In this document: positions 8,360 to 16,387 of the stretch, piece after piece
Numbering within the stretch: the stretch's first letter is position 1
Layout of the letters: the number at the start of each line of letters is the position of its first letter
NCBI GenBank assembly: GCA_030424595.1
Contig: JAUHWG010000012.1
Span: 186,001-250,000 of the forward strand
DNA: 64,000 nucleotides
Reading direction: 5' to 3'
DNA from: Polyangia bacterium
Lineage (GTDB): Bacteria; Myxococcota_A; Polyangia; Nannocystales; Nannocystaceae
The notes under the pieces: model-generated
The model's input: only the letters and a program-made list of their open reading frames with translations
What the model was told of the DNA's origin: nothing
Databases searched by the model: none
Translations under genes and position numbers: made by a program

Positions 8360-8484
8360 GGCCGTTGCGAAGGCTGCGCGCGCGCTCGTCGGCCCTCCTC
8401 GCCCTCTCGGCGCCGCCGAAACGTCCAGTTCAGCCCGGTCCAGCGGCGCTTCGTCGTAGCACGCGGGACCTTCACCACGGCCTC
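8360..8484 (-). repeat. Inverted-repeat element, copy 2 (opposite orientation)
   Basis: About 125 bp with imperfect ends: GGCCGTTGCGAAGG on the left, and the complement of GGCCGTGGTGAAGG on the right. The core at 8411-8456 is the reverse complement of the copy 1 core with several substitutions. It directly abuts copy 1. Confidence 0.75.
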
Positions 8485-8702
8485 CCCAGCGCCCGTGACC
8501 CGGATCACCCGCGCGTTCACGCCTGCTCCGCGCCCTCACACCCCGAGAGGTGGCCTAATTCGAGGGAGATTTGCCCCCCTCGCCGTCGGTCGGCTATCTC
8601 TCTGATGGAGGTGAAGCACCACGCCTCGGCCTCCGTCTCTCTGCGCCGGGCGACCACCATTCCACGCCAGCGCCCACCTTGTCCTCACTTGGAGTCCCTT
8701 CG

Positions 8703-9470
8703 ATGCGACGCACTCTCCTCTCCACGGCTTGTCTTCCCCTGCTCACCGCCCTGGCCCTCGCCGGCTGCACCCAAGATCCGGGCAACGTCGAGATCCCCTT
8801 CGCCATCGGCGCCTCCTCCGTGACCTGCGAGACCGCGAACGTGGCCACGGTCGAGATGACCCTGACCGAGATCTCCGACGAGGGCGGCGAGGAGCCGCTG
8901 GAGTACCAGGGCTCCGCCCCCTGCGCCGACGGTTCGGTCACCTTCACCGGGATCGCCGCGAGCAACTACGAGGTCGCCGCCCGCGGCGTCTCCTCCGACG
9001 GGCTGACCACCTGGGACAACCAGGGCCCCGACAGCCTGAAGAAGGTCGAGGCCCTCGCAGGCCAGGACGTCACCACCGAGGAGGTCCGTCTGACCCCGAC
9101 CCCCGCGCGGATCCTGGTCCGCTGGGAGCTGACCAAGGGCGGGGCCCAGGTCCAGTGCAGCGGCGTCGAGACCAAGCAGTTCCAGATCTCCGCCTACGAC
9201 ATGGACGGCTTCAACACGCTCCTGGACGCGGATCCGATCGACTGCGACGCGGAGCAGGCCGAGTCCCCCTTCCACGTCGTCGCTGACCCCGACCGCAAGC
9301 TCGCGGGGGACCGGGTCGCTCAGATCGACATCACCCCCCAGGACAGCCAGGGCAGCACCGTCGGCAATGTCACGACGGTCATCCTCGATCAGCCGCCGGG
9401 CTTCGGCGTCTCGATCAAGATCGTCGTCAAGTGTGTCGACGACGAGTGCACCTCCGAGCTCGCCACCTAG
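8703..9470 (+). CDS. Predicted lipoprotein of unknown function
   Basis: 255 residues from ATG 8703. The signal peptide MRRTLLSTACLPLLTALALAGC has its lipobox cysteine at residue 22. The mature part is rich in beta-type sequence, with segments such as VEMTLTEISDEGGEEPL, ITPQDSQGSTVGNVTTVIL and GVSIKIVVKC, and contains about seven cysteines. It lacks the long Thr/Ser linker seen in other lipoproteins here. I recognise no family; an Ig-like or beta-sandwich envelope protein is plausible but not shown. Confidence 0.8.
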   Translation: MRRTLLSTACLPLLTALALAGCTQDPGNVEIPFAIGASSVTCETANVATVEMTLTEISDEGGEEPLEYQGSAPCADGSVTFTGIAASNYEVAARGVSSDGLTTWDNQGPDSLKKVEALAGQDVTTEEVRLTPTPARILVRWELTKGGAQVQCSGVETKQFQISAYDMDGFNTLLDADPIDCDAEQAESPFHVVADPDRKLAGDRVAQIDITPQDSQGSTVGNVTTVILDQPPGFGVSIKIVVKCVDDECTSELAT

Positions 9471-9501
9471 CTCGTCATCGCCGGCCCTGCCTCCGGGCAG
9501 C

Positions 9502-9530
9502 TCACCGCAACCGCCCCGCGGCTGCGGTGA
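9502..9530. terminator. Hairpin after lipoprotein gene
   Basis: 12-bp arms (TCACCGCAACCG at 9502-9513, CGGCTGCGGTGA at 9519-9530) with one mismatch and a 5-base loop, 32 bases past the stop codon at 9470. There is no T-run. It lies between convergent genes. Confidence 0.45.
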
Positions 9531-9607
9531 ACCTGCGTCTGGGCCCTGATGACGCTGTCGGGTCCTGCGGCGACGCACCTGCAGGCCCCGCGGCGCCGCG
9601 TCCTGGC

Positions 9608-10027
9608 TCAGGGACGCAGGCTCGGGATGTGGATGATCTGCACCAGGTGCCCCGCGGGATCGCGGAAGTAGAACGAGGTCGAGTCGTCGCGATGCCGCTT
9701 GGTCGCGCCGACGTCGCGAAGGCCCCACGTCTCGGCGCCGGCGCTGAGCCGCGCATGCCAAGCCTCGACGTCCGCCGCCGAGGCGACGCAGAAGCCGAGG
9801 TGGTCGAGCGGCGAGGTCGAGAGATCGATCGTCCGCTCTGGCGCCGCGCGATGGAGCGCCACGTTGTCCCCGCCGGAGCTCAGGTAGATGTTGTCCGGGT
9901 CAGGCTGCCAGTCGACCGCCATCGCCATGCCCTCGGTGTAGAAGCGGCGCGCCCGGTCGAAGAGCGAGTCCGGGATGAAGAGCGCGAGGTGACGGAGACC
10001 GAGGGTCGGCGGGGCGTCGGTAGGCAT
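9608..10027 (-). CDS. VOC (glyoxalase/bleomycin-resistance) family protein
   Basis: 139 residues with the paired beta-alpha-beta-beta-beta modules of the vicinal oxygen chelate fold: LRHLALFIPD opens module 1, LDHLGFCVASAADVEAWHARL opens module 2, and FRDPAGHLVQIIHIP closes it. Family members use a divalent metal bound by His/Glu residues for lyase, dioxygenase or resistance functions; the substrate cannot be assigned. The start at MPTDAPP is favoured over one eight residues upstream, because a TANNNT hexamer lies eight bases before it. Confidence 0.85.
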   Translation of the reverse strand: MPTDAPPTLGLRHLALFIPDSLFDRARRFYTEGMAMAVDWQPDPDNIYLSSGGDNVALHRAAPERTIDLSTSPLDHLGFCVASAADVEAWHARLSAGAETWGLRDVGATKRHRDDSTSFYFRDPAGHLVQIIHIPSLRP

Positions 10028-10035
10028 CGCCTCGG

Positions 10036-10041
10036 AACCTA
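10036..10041 (-). promoter_or_regulatory. TANNNT -10-like hexamer
   Basis: TAGGTT read on the minus strand, eight bases before the ATG at 10027. It would give a leader of only about two bases. Confidence 0.4.
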
Positions 10042-10117
10042 CGCGATCCACACACAGTGTCCACTCCGCTCGCGAGCGGGGACCTCACCTCTGGCCGAGC
10101 ACCCGCGTCACCGGCCG

Positions 10118-11230
10118 CTAGGGCCGCGGCAGCAGTCGCCGTTGGCCGACCCAGACGCCCGTCGCCCCGTCCGCCGAGCGGAGGAAGGCGATGTCGAGCT
10201 GACCCCGCCCGTCCATCTCGAGCGAGAGCTGAGAGAGCATCTTGCTGTCGACCTCGATCTCCTGGGTGCGGCCGCCCTCCTCGACCTCGACGTCGACGCC
10301 GATCCGCCGGGGAGCCCGCCCGGGCCGGCGCTCGACCGTCACCCCGAGATCCTTGATCGGCGCGAGCCCTCCCGGGCCGACGGCGAAGCCGCCCTCCAAG
10401 GTCAGGCCGGGAAACTCCGCGCGGTGGACCCAGAGCTGCGGCGCTCCGCTGCGGGCGATGAAGCACTGGATCGCGCGATCGCTCGCCCCCCAGTCGCGCA
10501 CGCCCCAGCCGTGATGACGCAGCGCCGCCCCGTCGATCGCCAGGATCCTGTCGCCGAGGACGATCGTCCCGGCGAGCTCGCCGACCTGGACGTAGCTCCG
10601 CATCTGTCGCCCCCGGAGGCCGCGGAGGAGCCCCGCGTCCCAGACCGCGTCGCCGAGGCGCCGGGAGAGGAGCTCGGGATCGTCGTCGCTACCGGGGACA
10701 AAGGGCCCGTGCTCGGCGAGGAAGGTCAGGTCGACCCTCGCCTCGACCCTGTCTACCGTCTCTTCACCGGCGGCGTTGACCACCACCTGCGTCCGCCCGT
10801 CGGCGCTGCGCCGATCGAGCTTGCCGCGGAAGCCGACCTTCCAGCGCTGGAAGGGGTCTACACAGTCGAGCTCGACGCCGCCGACGCGCCACTGGCCGCC
10901 CTCGCCCCCGCGGATGATCTCCTGGCCGCTCCCGGGGAGCGCGTATACCGCGCCGTCTTCGAGGACCATCACCCAGAGACGATGGCTACCCCGCGTCGGC
11001 ATCCACTCGAGGCGGACCACCGCGGCGAGATCGCTCTGCGCGACGACGAACGTGTAGTCCTCGGCAAAGTGGCGCCGACCGTCCCAGGGGTGCATCGCCT
11101 CGTCCTGCGCCCGCAGGCCGCTCGGCCGCGGCGCGCCGTGGCGCACCGCCCAACGGGCGACTACCTCCTTGAAGGAGCGCTTGAGCAACGACGAGATCCC
11201 GCCCCCATCCTCGCCGGAGCGGCTCGCCAT
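10118..11230 (-). CDS. DUF7064-like (lipocalin/CrtC-type beta fold) protein
   Basis: 370-residue soluble protein. The first part (about residues 40-110) contains HPWDGRRHFAEDYTF and VVRLEWMPTRGSHRLW; a later part contains the motif HHGWGVRDWGASDRA. An RDxxWGxRDW-type motif in a two-part beta-rich protein is characteristic of the DUF7064 family, related in architecture to hydroxyneurosporene synthase/AttH-type proteins. That match is from memory of the motif, so the family assignment is moderate. The start at MASRSGEDGG avoids an Arg/Pro-rich upstream extension. The gene is divergent from the TPR lipoprotein across a 411-bp gap that holds an inverted-repeat element. Confidence 0.65.
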   Translation of the reverse strand: MASRSGEDGGGISSLLKRSFKEVVARWAVRHGAPRPSGLRAQDEAMHPWDGRRHFAEDYTFVVAQSDLAAVVRLEWMPTRGSHRLWVMVLEDGAVYALPGSGQEIIRGGEGGQWRVGGVELDCVDPFQRWKVGFRGKLDRRSADGRTQVVVNAAGEETVDRVEARVDLTFLAEHGPFVPGSDDDPELLSRRLGDAVWDAGLLRGLRGRQMRSYVQVGELAGTIVLGDRILAIDGAALRHHGWGVRDWGASDRAIQCFIARSGAPQLWVHRAEFPGLTLEGGFAVGPGGLAPIKDLGVTVERRPGRAPRRIGVDVEVEEGGRTQEIEVDSKMLSQLSLEMDGRGQLDIAFLRSADGATGVWVGQRRLLPRP

Positions 11231-11641
11231 CGCCCGCGGTCCGCCTTGTCTCGGACCTCCGGAGCCTGGCGCGTTCACCGGGCGCAATCCTATCAGGTTC
11301 ACGACTGAGCGGGGCACCGTGCGAGGGCGCGGCGACCCTGCCACCCCCTGCCCGAGGCCCGGCTGGGCCCGAGGCCGGCAAACCCGAAGCGGACCGGCGC
11401 CAGCGCCCTCGCGGCCCGCGGCGAAGGTCCCGCGCGCGCTCCGTCGCCCCGCCGTCCCTCGCGGCTCCGCCAAAACCCGCGCTACGACCCCGTACAGCTG
11501 CGTTTTTCGGAGCCGCGAGGAGCCGACGGTCGCGGCGCGAGAGCGCAGGGGCCTTCGCCGCGGGCTGCCAGCGGCGCGCAGACCCGAGCTTCTCCGCCTC
11601 TCAGCGAGGACCCGCAGGCCCGTGGAAATCTCGCGCCGCCC
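11231..11641. other. 411-bp divergent gap with one inverted-repeat element
   Basis: Between divergent genes. Positions 11408-11572 are an inverted-repeat element; I see no gene. The remainder must hold the promoters of both neighbours, but no clear -35/-10 pair is visible. Confidence 0.6.
11408..11572 (-). repeat. Inverted-repeat element, copy 3
   Basis: About 165 bp. The ends pair as CGGCCCGCGGCGAAGG on the left against the complement on the right (CCTTCGCCGCGGGCTG). The core (11467-11510) is the reverse complement of copy 1 with substitutions and is itself flanked by CTCGCGGCTCCG / CGGAGCCGCGAG arms. The whole element could fold as one long interrupted hairpin. Confidence 0.8.
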
Positions 11642-12433
11642 GTGATAACGGATCGTGTGGCTCTACGTCCCTTCCTCCTGGCGATCCTGCTCGCGAGCAC
11701 CGCGAGCGCATGTCAAAGCAAGCCCGAGGTCGACCCGGCCGAGCTCGCCGCCAAGCTCGACCGCGACCTCGACAAGGCCCGCGTTCGCCTGCGCGATGGC
11801 AAGGTCGAAGACGCGAAGCTCCTCTACCAGAACGTCCTCGAGCACCAGCCCGACAACCCCGAGGCGCTCTACGGCATGGGTCGCGTCGCCTACGAGAAGT
11901 CGGACAACGACCAGGCGCAGAAGCTCCTGGAGAAGTCCATCGCCGCCAAGGCGGACGTCGCCGACTACCACGCAGCGCTCGGCGCCGTCCTCGTCTCGAA
12001 GAAGGCCTACGCCGAGGCCGCAGCGGCCTACGGCAAGGCCTTTGAGCTCGACGGTGACAACGGCGACTACGGCCTCAAGCAGGGCGAGAACCTGAACGAG
12101 GCCAAGAAGTTCGCAGAGGCCGAGGTCGTCCTCCGCAAGGTCGCCGAGGTCGACATCAAGGCCCGCTTCGTCCTCTCCGAGCTGGGCGATGCCCTGCGCG
12201 AGCAGGGCAAGCTCGACGAGGCGCTGACGACCTACATGAAGGCGCAGACCGAGAACCCCGACGACAAGATGGCCTATGCCGGCGCCGCCCTGGTCTACGA
12301 GGCCAAGGATGACAACAAGCACGCCCTCGATCAGTGGTCGACCTACATCCGCATGGACTGCTGCTCGGAGTACTCCGAGACCGTCGCCCGCAAGAAGATG
12401 ATGGAGCTGGGCCCCGCCGCCGCCGACGGCTGA
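11642..12433 (+). CDS. TPR-repeat lipoprotein
   Basis: 263 residues from a GTG at 11642; a second GTG at 11657 gives a cleaner signal peptide (VALRPFLLAILLASTASAC) and has GATAAC 13 bases upstream, so it may be the true start. The lipobox is STASAC. The mature protein is a solenoid of about six tetratricopeptide repeats, for example ALYGMGRVAYEKSDNDQA, DYHAALGAVLVSKKAYAEA and LSELGDALREQGKLDEA. TPR lipoproteins act as envelope scaffolds; the partner is unknown. Confidence 0.85.
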   Translation: MITDRVALRPFLLAILLASTASACQSKPEVDPAELAAKLDRDLDKARVRLRDGKVEDAKLLYQNVLEHQPDNPEALYGMGRVAYEKSDNDQAQKLLEKSIAAKADVADYHAALGAVLVSKKAYAEAAAAYGKAFELDGDNGDYGLKQGENLNEAKKFAEAEVVLRKVAEVDIKARFVLSELGDALREQGKLDEALTTYMKAQTENPDDKMAYAGAALVYEAKDDNKHALDQWSTYIRMDCCSEYSETVARKKMMELGPAAADG

Positions 12434-12762
12434 AAGAAGCGCGGCAGCGGTCCGCTGCCCGATGGTTCTCCGCCCACCGCGGTGATGCTCGCAGAGGAGA
12501 ACCAACCCGCCCCAGAGGCGAAGGCTGCCTGCGACAAGCACTAGCCGCCGACCAGAGGTCACGCCGCGATCCGGCATGACCTCTCGCCGTTCTCCGCCGT
12601 GACGATGCTCCAGGCGCTCGCCCTCCCGCTCCCCGAGCCCTCCCCGAGCCCCGCGCTCGACGTCGACAGGACAACACCGCCCCTCGCCGCGCCGCCGGGT
12701 TCTCGCTCTGCTGGAAAACCAGAGGAGCGGAGCGACGGGGGAACGCGCGAGCGCAGGAGCTG
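12434..12762. other. 329-bp gap between convergent genes
   Basis: It contains the hairpin at 12554-12584. The last 25 bases (GAGCGCAGGAGCTGCTAG) resemble one end of the inverted-repeat element family and include the stop codon of the permease gene. No gene is seen. Confidence 0.5.
12554..12584. terminator. Nested hairpin in convergent gap
   Basis: 8-bp arms AGAGGTCA / TGACCTCT enclosing an inner GCCG/CGGC pair. It lies 120 bases past the TPR lipoprotein stop. It lacks a T-run. Confidence 0.45.
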
Positions 12763-14199
12763 CTAGCCGCGACCGAGGCCGCGGAGCACCGGCACCTTCG
12801 CGGCGACGAGCGCGACGGGACCGCTGACGAGGGCGCAGATCGCCACAGCGGCGATCGCAGGGCCCATCAGATCCCAAAGGCCGAGCATCACCGGCAGGTG
12901 GTCGATCGGGTAGACGTCGCCCTGCAGGGGGTAGCGAAAGGCCGCGATGAGCCCGGCATAGCCCGCGCCGAGGCCGACGCCGACGATCGCCCCGACCACC
13001 CCGGCGAGCCCGCCTATCGCCTCGAAGATCCAAAAGACCAGGCGAGCCGAGGAGCCGATCGACATCAGCACGGCGATCGCCGGCTGCTTGCGTCGGATCA
13101 GCAGGAGGAGGCTCGCGACCAGGGCCGAGGCCGCGACGACCTCCAGGAGACCGATGACCAGCGAGACCGCGCCGCGGATCTGGCGAAGTCCGGCGAGGGT
13201 CGACGCGCTCTGCTGCTGCCAGCTCACCGCGCGAAACGCCGGCGGAAGGCTGGCCTCGAGCTCGGTCGCGACCGCCGGCGCGAGATCAGGATCCACCAGC
13301 TCGAGCTCGACCCCGGTGACCCGGGCCTTGGCGAAGAAGAGCGCCTGACCGGCGCTGAGGTGGACCATCGCCAAGCCGGTGTCGAGCTCGGTGACGCCGG
13401 TGTCGAGACGATCGAGCACCTCAAAGGTCGCGTGCCGCGGGGGCCTGGAGCTGATGTCGCGGCCGCCGTCGAGATCCGCCGGCAGGACCAGCGACACACG
13501 ATCGCCGATGTCAACGCCGAGGCGCTCGGCGAGGCGGATCCCCAGGGCGATCCCCGGGATGTGGCGAGTGTCTCCGGGGCGGAGCGCCAGCAGGCTCTTC
13601 GACTCCATCAGCTCGACGAGTCCGCCCATCGACGACGCGGCCTCGGGATCGAGCCCCTTCACCGCGACGATCGCCGGACCTCGACCGCCGCCGCTGCGAC
13701 CGCTCTCCCCCTCTGCCTGGATCGGCACCAGCGCCGCCATCGCGTAGGCGAAGGGGGACACCGAGGTCACCCGCGGATCCCGACGCCAGGTCTCGGCGAT
13801 CTCCGGGTACTCGACAAAGCCGAGCCCGTACTTGGTCAGGAGCACGTGCCCGTTCATCCGCGTCATCCGCAGCGTCAGCTCGTTCTCAAAGCCCGAGGTC
13901 ACCCCGAGCACGGTCGTCAGCGCGGCGCAGCCGAGGGCCATGCCGAAGACCGCGACCGCGACCGCGGGCATCAAGATGCGGACGCAGACCATTCCGACCG
14001 CGACCAGCGAGGCGACCACCGCGGTCAGGGGGACAGCCATCGAGCTCGCGCCCGTCAGGGTGGCGATGACCGCCGCGATCGCGACGATCGAGGCGACGAT
14101 GAGCACCTGCAGGCTGACCTTGCTCGGCGGCTCCTCACGGAGGAGGAAGCGCCCGGCGATCATGATCACGAGCGGCAAGCGCGGCCGTTGGAGGCTCAT
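12763..14199 (-). CDS. LolC/LolE-type ABC transporter permease (second gene of pair)
   Basis: 478-residue inner-membrane protein of the MacB/FtsX type. There are additional N-terminal hydrophobic helices (about residues 28-75), then the usual first FtsX helix followed by GFENELTLRMTRMNGHVLL, a motif typical of lipoprotein-releasing permeases. A periplasmic domain of about 230 residues follows, then three C-terminal helices: SLVIGLLEVVAASALVASLLL, GGLAGVVGAIVGVGLGAGYA and AIAAVAICALVSGPVALVAA. Family members release lipoproteins from the inner membrane to LolA. The gene starts four bases after the stop of the related gene 14204-16015. No LolD-type ATPase is adjacent, so it must be encoded elsewhere. 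Confidence 0.85.
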   Translation of the reverse strand: MSLQRPRLPLVIMIAGRFLLREEPPSKVSLQVLIVASIVAIAAVIATLTGASSMAVPLTAVVASLVAVGMVCVRILMPAVAVAVFGMALGCAALTTVLGVTSGFENELTLRMTRMNGHVLLTKYGLGFVEYPEIAETWRRDPRVTSVSPFAYAMAALVPIQAEGESGRSGGGRGPAIVAVKGLDPEAASSMGGLVELMESKSLLALRPGDTRHIPGIALGIRLAERLGVDIGDRVSLVLPADLDGGRDISSRPPRHATFEVLDRLDTGVTELDTGLAMVHLSAGQALFFAKARVTGVELELVDPDLAPAVATELEASLPPAFRAVSWQQQSASTLAGLRQIRGAVSLVIGLLEVVAASALVASLLLLIRRKQPAIAVLMSIGSSARLVFWIFEAIGGLAGVVGAIVGVGLGAGYAGLIAAFRYPLQGDVYPIDHLPVMLGLWDLMGPAIAAVAICALVSGPVALVAAKVPVLRGLGRG

Positions 14200-14203
14200 C
14201 GGC

Positions 14204-16015
14204 TCACTCGTAGCGCAGCCCCTCGACCGGCCGCAAGCGCGCAGCGCGGAGCGAGGGCGGCAGAGTGGCGACGAAGCAGATAGCCAGGGTCATGCCGAGG
14301 ATCCACGCGATCTGGCTGAGGCTGATCTCCACCGGCAGCTGCTCGATGAAATAGACCTCAGGATCGAGGGTGTAGCCGTAGAGCTCCACCAGCCAACACA
14401 ACACGAGGCCGAAGAGCACCCCCGCGAGGGAGCCGGCGAGGCCGATGATCATCCCGGTGACCTGGAAGATCCGGGCGATCTGAGTCCCCGTCGCCCCCAT
14501 CGACATCAGGATCGCCACCTCGGCGTTGCGGCGGACGACCATGGTCCACAGCGCGGAGAGCACGTTAAAGGTGGCGACCGTGATCACCAGCGAGAGGATC
14601 ACGGTGATGATGTTCTTCTGGAAGCGGATCGACTCGAAGAGCTTCTCGTTGAGCAGGTGCCACTCGAGCACCGAGTACTCGCGCCCGGGCAGGACCTCGC
14701 GGATCGCCGCGCCGACCTCGGGCGCCAGATCGGGGTTGTCGAGGCGGAGATCGATCCCCGAGACCTTGTCCTTGCCGCGGTACTTGAAGCGCTGCAGCTC
14801 CTTGATGTGGACGTAGATCAGGCGGCTGTCGTACTCCTGGAAGCCAGCCTGGAAGATCCCCGCGACCCGGTAGTACTGAAAGAGGGGCTCCTCGGCGTGG
14901 TCGAAGCTCGAGCCGGGATCGACCACCATCACGGTCGCCCCCTCTTCGAGACCCAAGTCACGGGCAAGGGTCGCGCCGATGAAGACGCTCGGCAGCGTCG
15001 ACGCGTCGTCGCGGGTGTCCCCCTCCATGTCGAACTCGGGCCAGACGTCGTCGTCGACGTCCCGGGCCGCCGTCATCCGCTTTTTGTGGGCCGGGAGCGC
15101 CTCGTAGCGGTCCATCGCCGCGTCGTACCAGCCCTCCCCGCGGGGATCGGGGATCGTCGCGATCACCTCCGGCAGGAGCTCGTCCTCGACGGTCGCCACC
15201 GGCAGGAGCTCGAAGTCGGAGGTCAGCACGTCGAGGGGGATCGCCCGGCCGCTTCCGCGCTCGAGGTGGGCCTGGAGGTCGATCACCTCCTTCGCGGTCT
15301 CGGGCTCGATCCCCTTAACGAGCACGCTCGCCAGGCGGAGCTCGTCGGTCCGCGCGCCGGTCGGATCGTAGGGCGCGAGCATCATCGCGTAGTAGACGAA
15401 GGGGCTCGCCCCCTGGACCCCCGGCAGCTCGCGCAGATAGCTCTCAAAGCGCCGGTACTCGCCCATCCCGAAGGTGCGGGTGACGTTGATGTGGGCGTAG
15501 ACGCCGAGCACCCGGCGCTCAAACTCGTGCTGGAAGCCGGTCGCCACCGACTGGACGACGATCAGCGCCGCGACCCCGAGGACCACGCCGATGATGCTCG
15601 TCGTCCCGAAGATCGACGCGTACTGGACCAGCGTCAGGAGAACCCCGAAGAACGCCGCCAGGGCGACGGCGATCACCAGGGCCAGGCTCTGAACGCCGAA
15701 GTTGAGCAGCGTGAGGCCGCCGACGACCACGAGCGCGCAGGCGACGAACGCGAGGCGGGTCCAGCGGGGGATCGCCCCGCGGCGGATGATCCGCAGGCCG
15801 ACGAGGCGCTCGTAGCCGAGAACGCCGATCCACAGCCATCGGACGAGGAGGATCCCGAGGGCGATGGGCCCGATGATCGCGAGCTCCTGGGCTGTCGGAT
15901 CGTCGACGGCGTAGAGCACCGTCGCACCGCTCAGAATCCACAGGAGGAGCAGAACGCCGTGGAAACGCTCACCGCTCGATCGGGGCTGCGACGACTGCTC
16001 TGCAGGGATCGACAT
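14204..16015 (-). CDS. LolC/LolE-type ABC transporter permease (first gene of pair)
   Basis: 603 residues, much longer than the usual 400 or so of LolC/LolE. The start at MSIPAEQ is favoured by composition. Two to four helices precede the standard fold (LLLLWILSGATVLYAV, ELAIIGPIALGILLVRWLWI, LAFVACALVVVGGLTLLNFG, LALVIAVALAAFFGVLLTL). Next come the first FtsX helix with VVLGVAALIVVQSVATGFQ and HEFERRVLGVYAHINV, a large periplasmic domain (about residues 150-430), and three C-terminal helices, of which NVLSALWTMVVRRNAEVAILMSMG is the conserved cytoplasmic-loop region. Together with the downstream gene it would form the heterodimeric membrane part of a lipoprotein-release transporter. The role of the extra helices is unknown. 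Confidence 0.87.
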   Translation of the reverse strand: MSIPAEQSSQPRSSGERFHGVLLLLWILSGATVLYAVDDPTAQELAIIGPIALGILLVRWLWIGVLGYERLVGLRIIRRGAIPRWTRLAFVACALVVVGGLTLLNFGVQSLALVIAVALAAFFGVLLTLVQYASIFGTTSIIGVVLGVAALIVVQSVATGFQHEFERRVLGVYAHINVTRTFGMGEYRRFESYLRELPGVQGASPFVYYAMMLAPYDPTGARTDELRLASVLVKGIEPETAKEVIDLQAHLERGSGRAIPLDVLTSDFELLPVATVEDELLPEVIATIPDPRGEGWYDAAMDRYEALPAHKKRMTAARDVDDDVWPEFDMEGDTRDDASTLPSVFIGATLARDLGLEEGATVMVVDPGSSFDHAEEPLFQYYRVAGIFQAGFQEYDSRLIYVHIKELQRFKYRGKDKVSGIDLRLDNPDLAPEVGAAIREVLPGREYSVLEWHLLNEKLFESIRFQKNIITVILSLVITVATFNVLSALWTMVVRRNAEVAILMSMGATGTQIARIFQVTGMIIGLAGSLAGVLFGLVLCWLVELYGYTLDPEVYFIEQLPVEISLSQIAWILGMTLAICFVATLPPSLRAARLRPVEGLRYE

Positions 16016-16387
16016 CGGCGGAGAGGGCCGGCGGAGGTTAACAGCGCCCCCGGGCACGGTCAACGCGGACGATCCCCCGCACGGGGGTGCGATCGCCTCT
16101 CGCAGTGATCTCGTCGCCGCTGCCAAAGCTGCGCGCCGACGCACCGTGAAGGTATAAAGAGGTGAGGCGAGAGGGCGCCTCGAGGGGGGCGGAGCACCGC
16201 CTCAGGGGAGCGCCCTGCCCTCCCACGGGCGATGCGTGCGGCGGAGTGCCCCCCTAGGTCCGACAAAAAAGGGCTTTTGTGCGCCTGTAGGCACCTCTCT
16301 TCGCCACTTCCTGCCCAGAGCGCGAACCTTGACATGCAAGTCTGGCGCAAGCTACGCTCCGCCGACCGCTGATCTTCGGAGCTTTGC
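16016..16387. other. 372-bp divergent intergenic region
   Basis: It lies between the permease operon (minus) and the outer-membrane protein gene (plus). It contains the promoter at 16329-16358 and a lower-GC stretch from about 16260. No gene is seen. Confidence 0.6.
16329..16358 (+). promoter_or_regulatory. Sigma-70-like promoter of outer-membrane protein gene
   Basis: A perfect TTGACA at 16329-16334, an 18-base spacer and TACGCT at 16353-16358 (TANNNT form). Transcription would start near 16365, leaving a leader of about 23 bases before the ATG at 16388. It is the only clear consensus -35 I found on the plus strand. Confidence 0.6.

Larger units (their letters stand above)
8179..8702. other. 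524-bp gene-free gap holding two inverted-repeat elements
   Basis: The gap is filled from 8192 to about 8484 by two copies of the inverted-repeat element described separately, placed next to each other in opposite orientation. From 8485 to 8702 I see no gene, hairpin or clear promoter. Confidence 0.7.

Noticed and set aside
13832..16108. 758-codon plus-strand frame opposite the permease pair
   Set aside because: His/Asp/Arg-rich nonsense composition; the minus strand carries the membrane helices and FtsX motifs.
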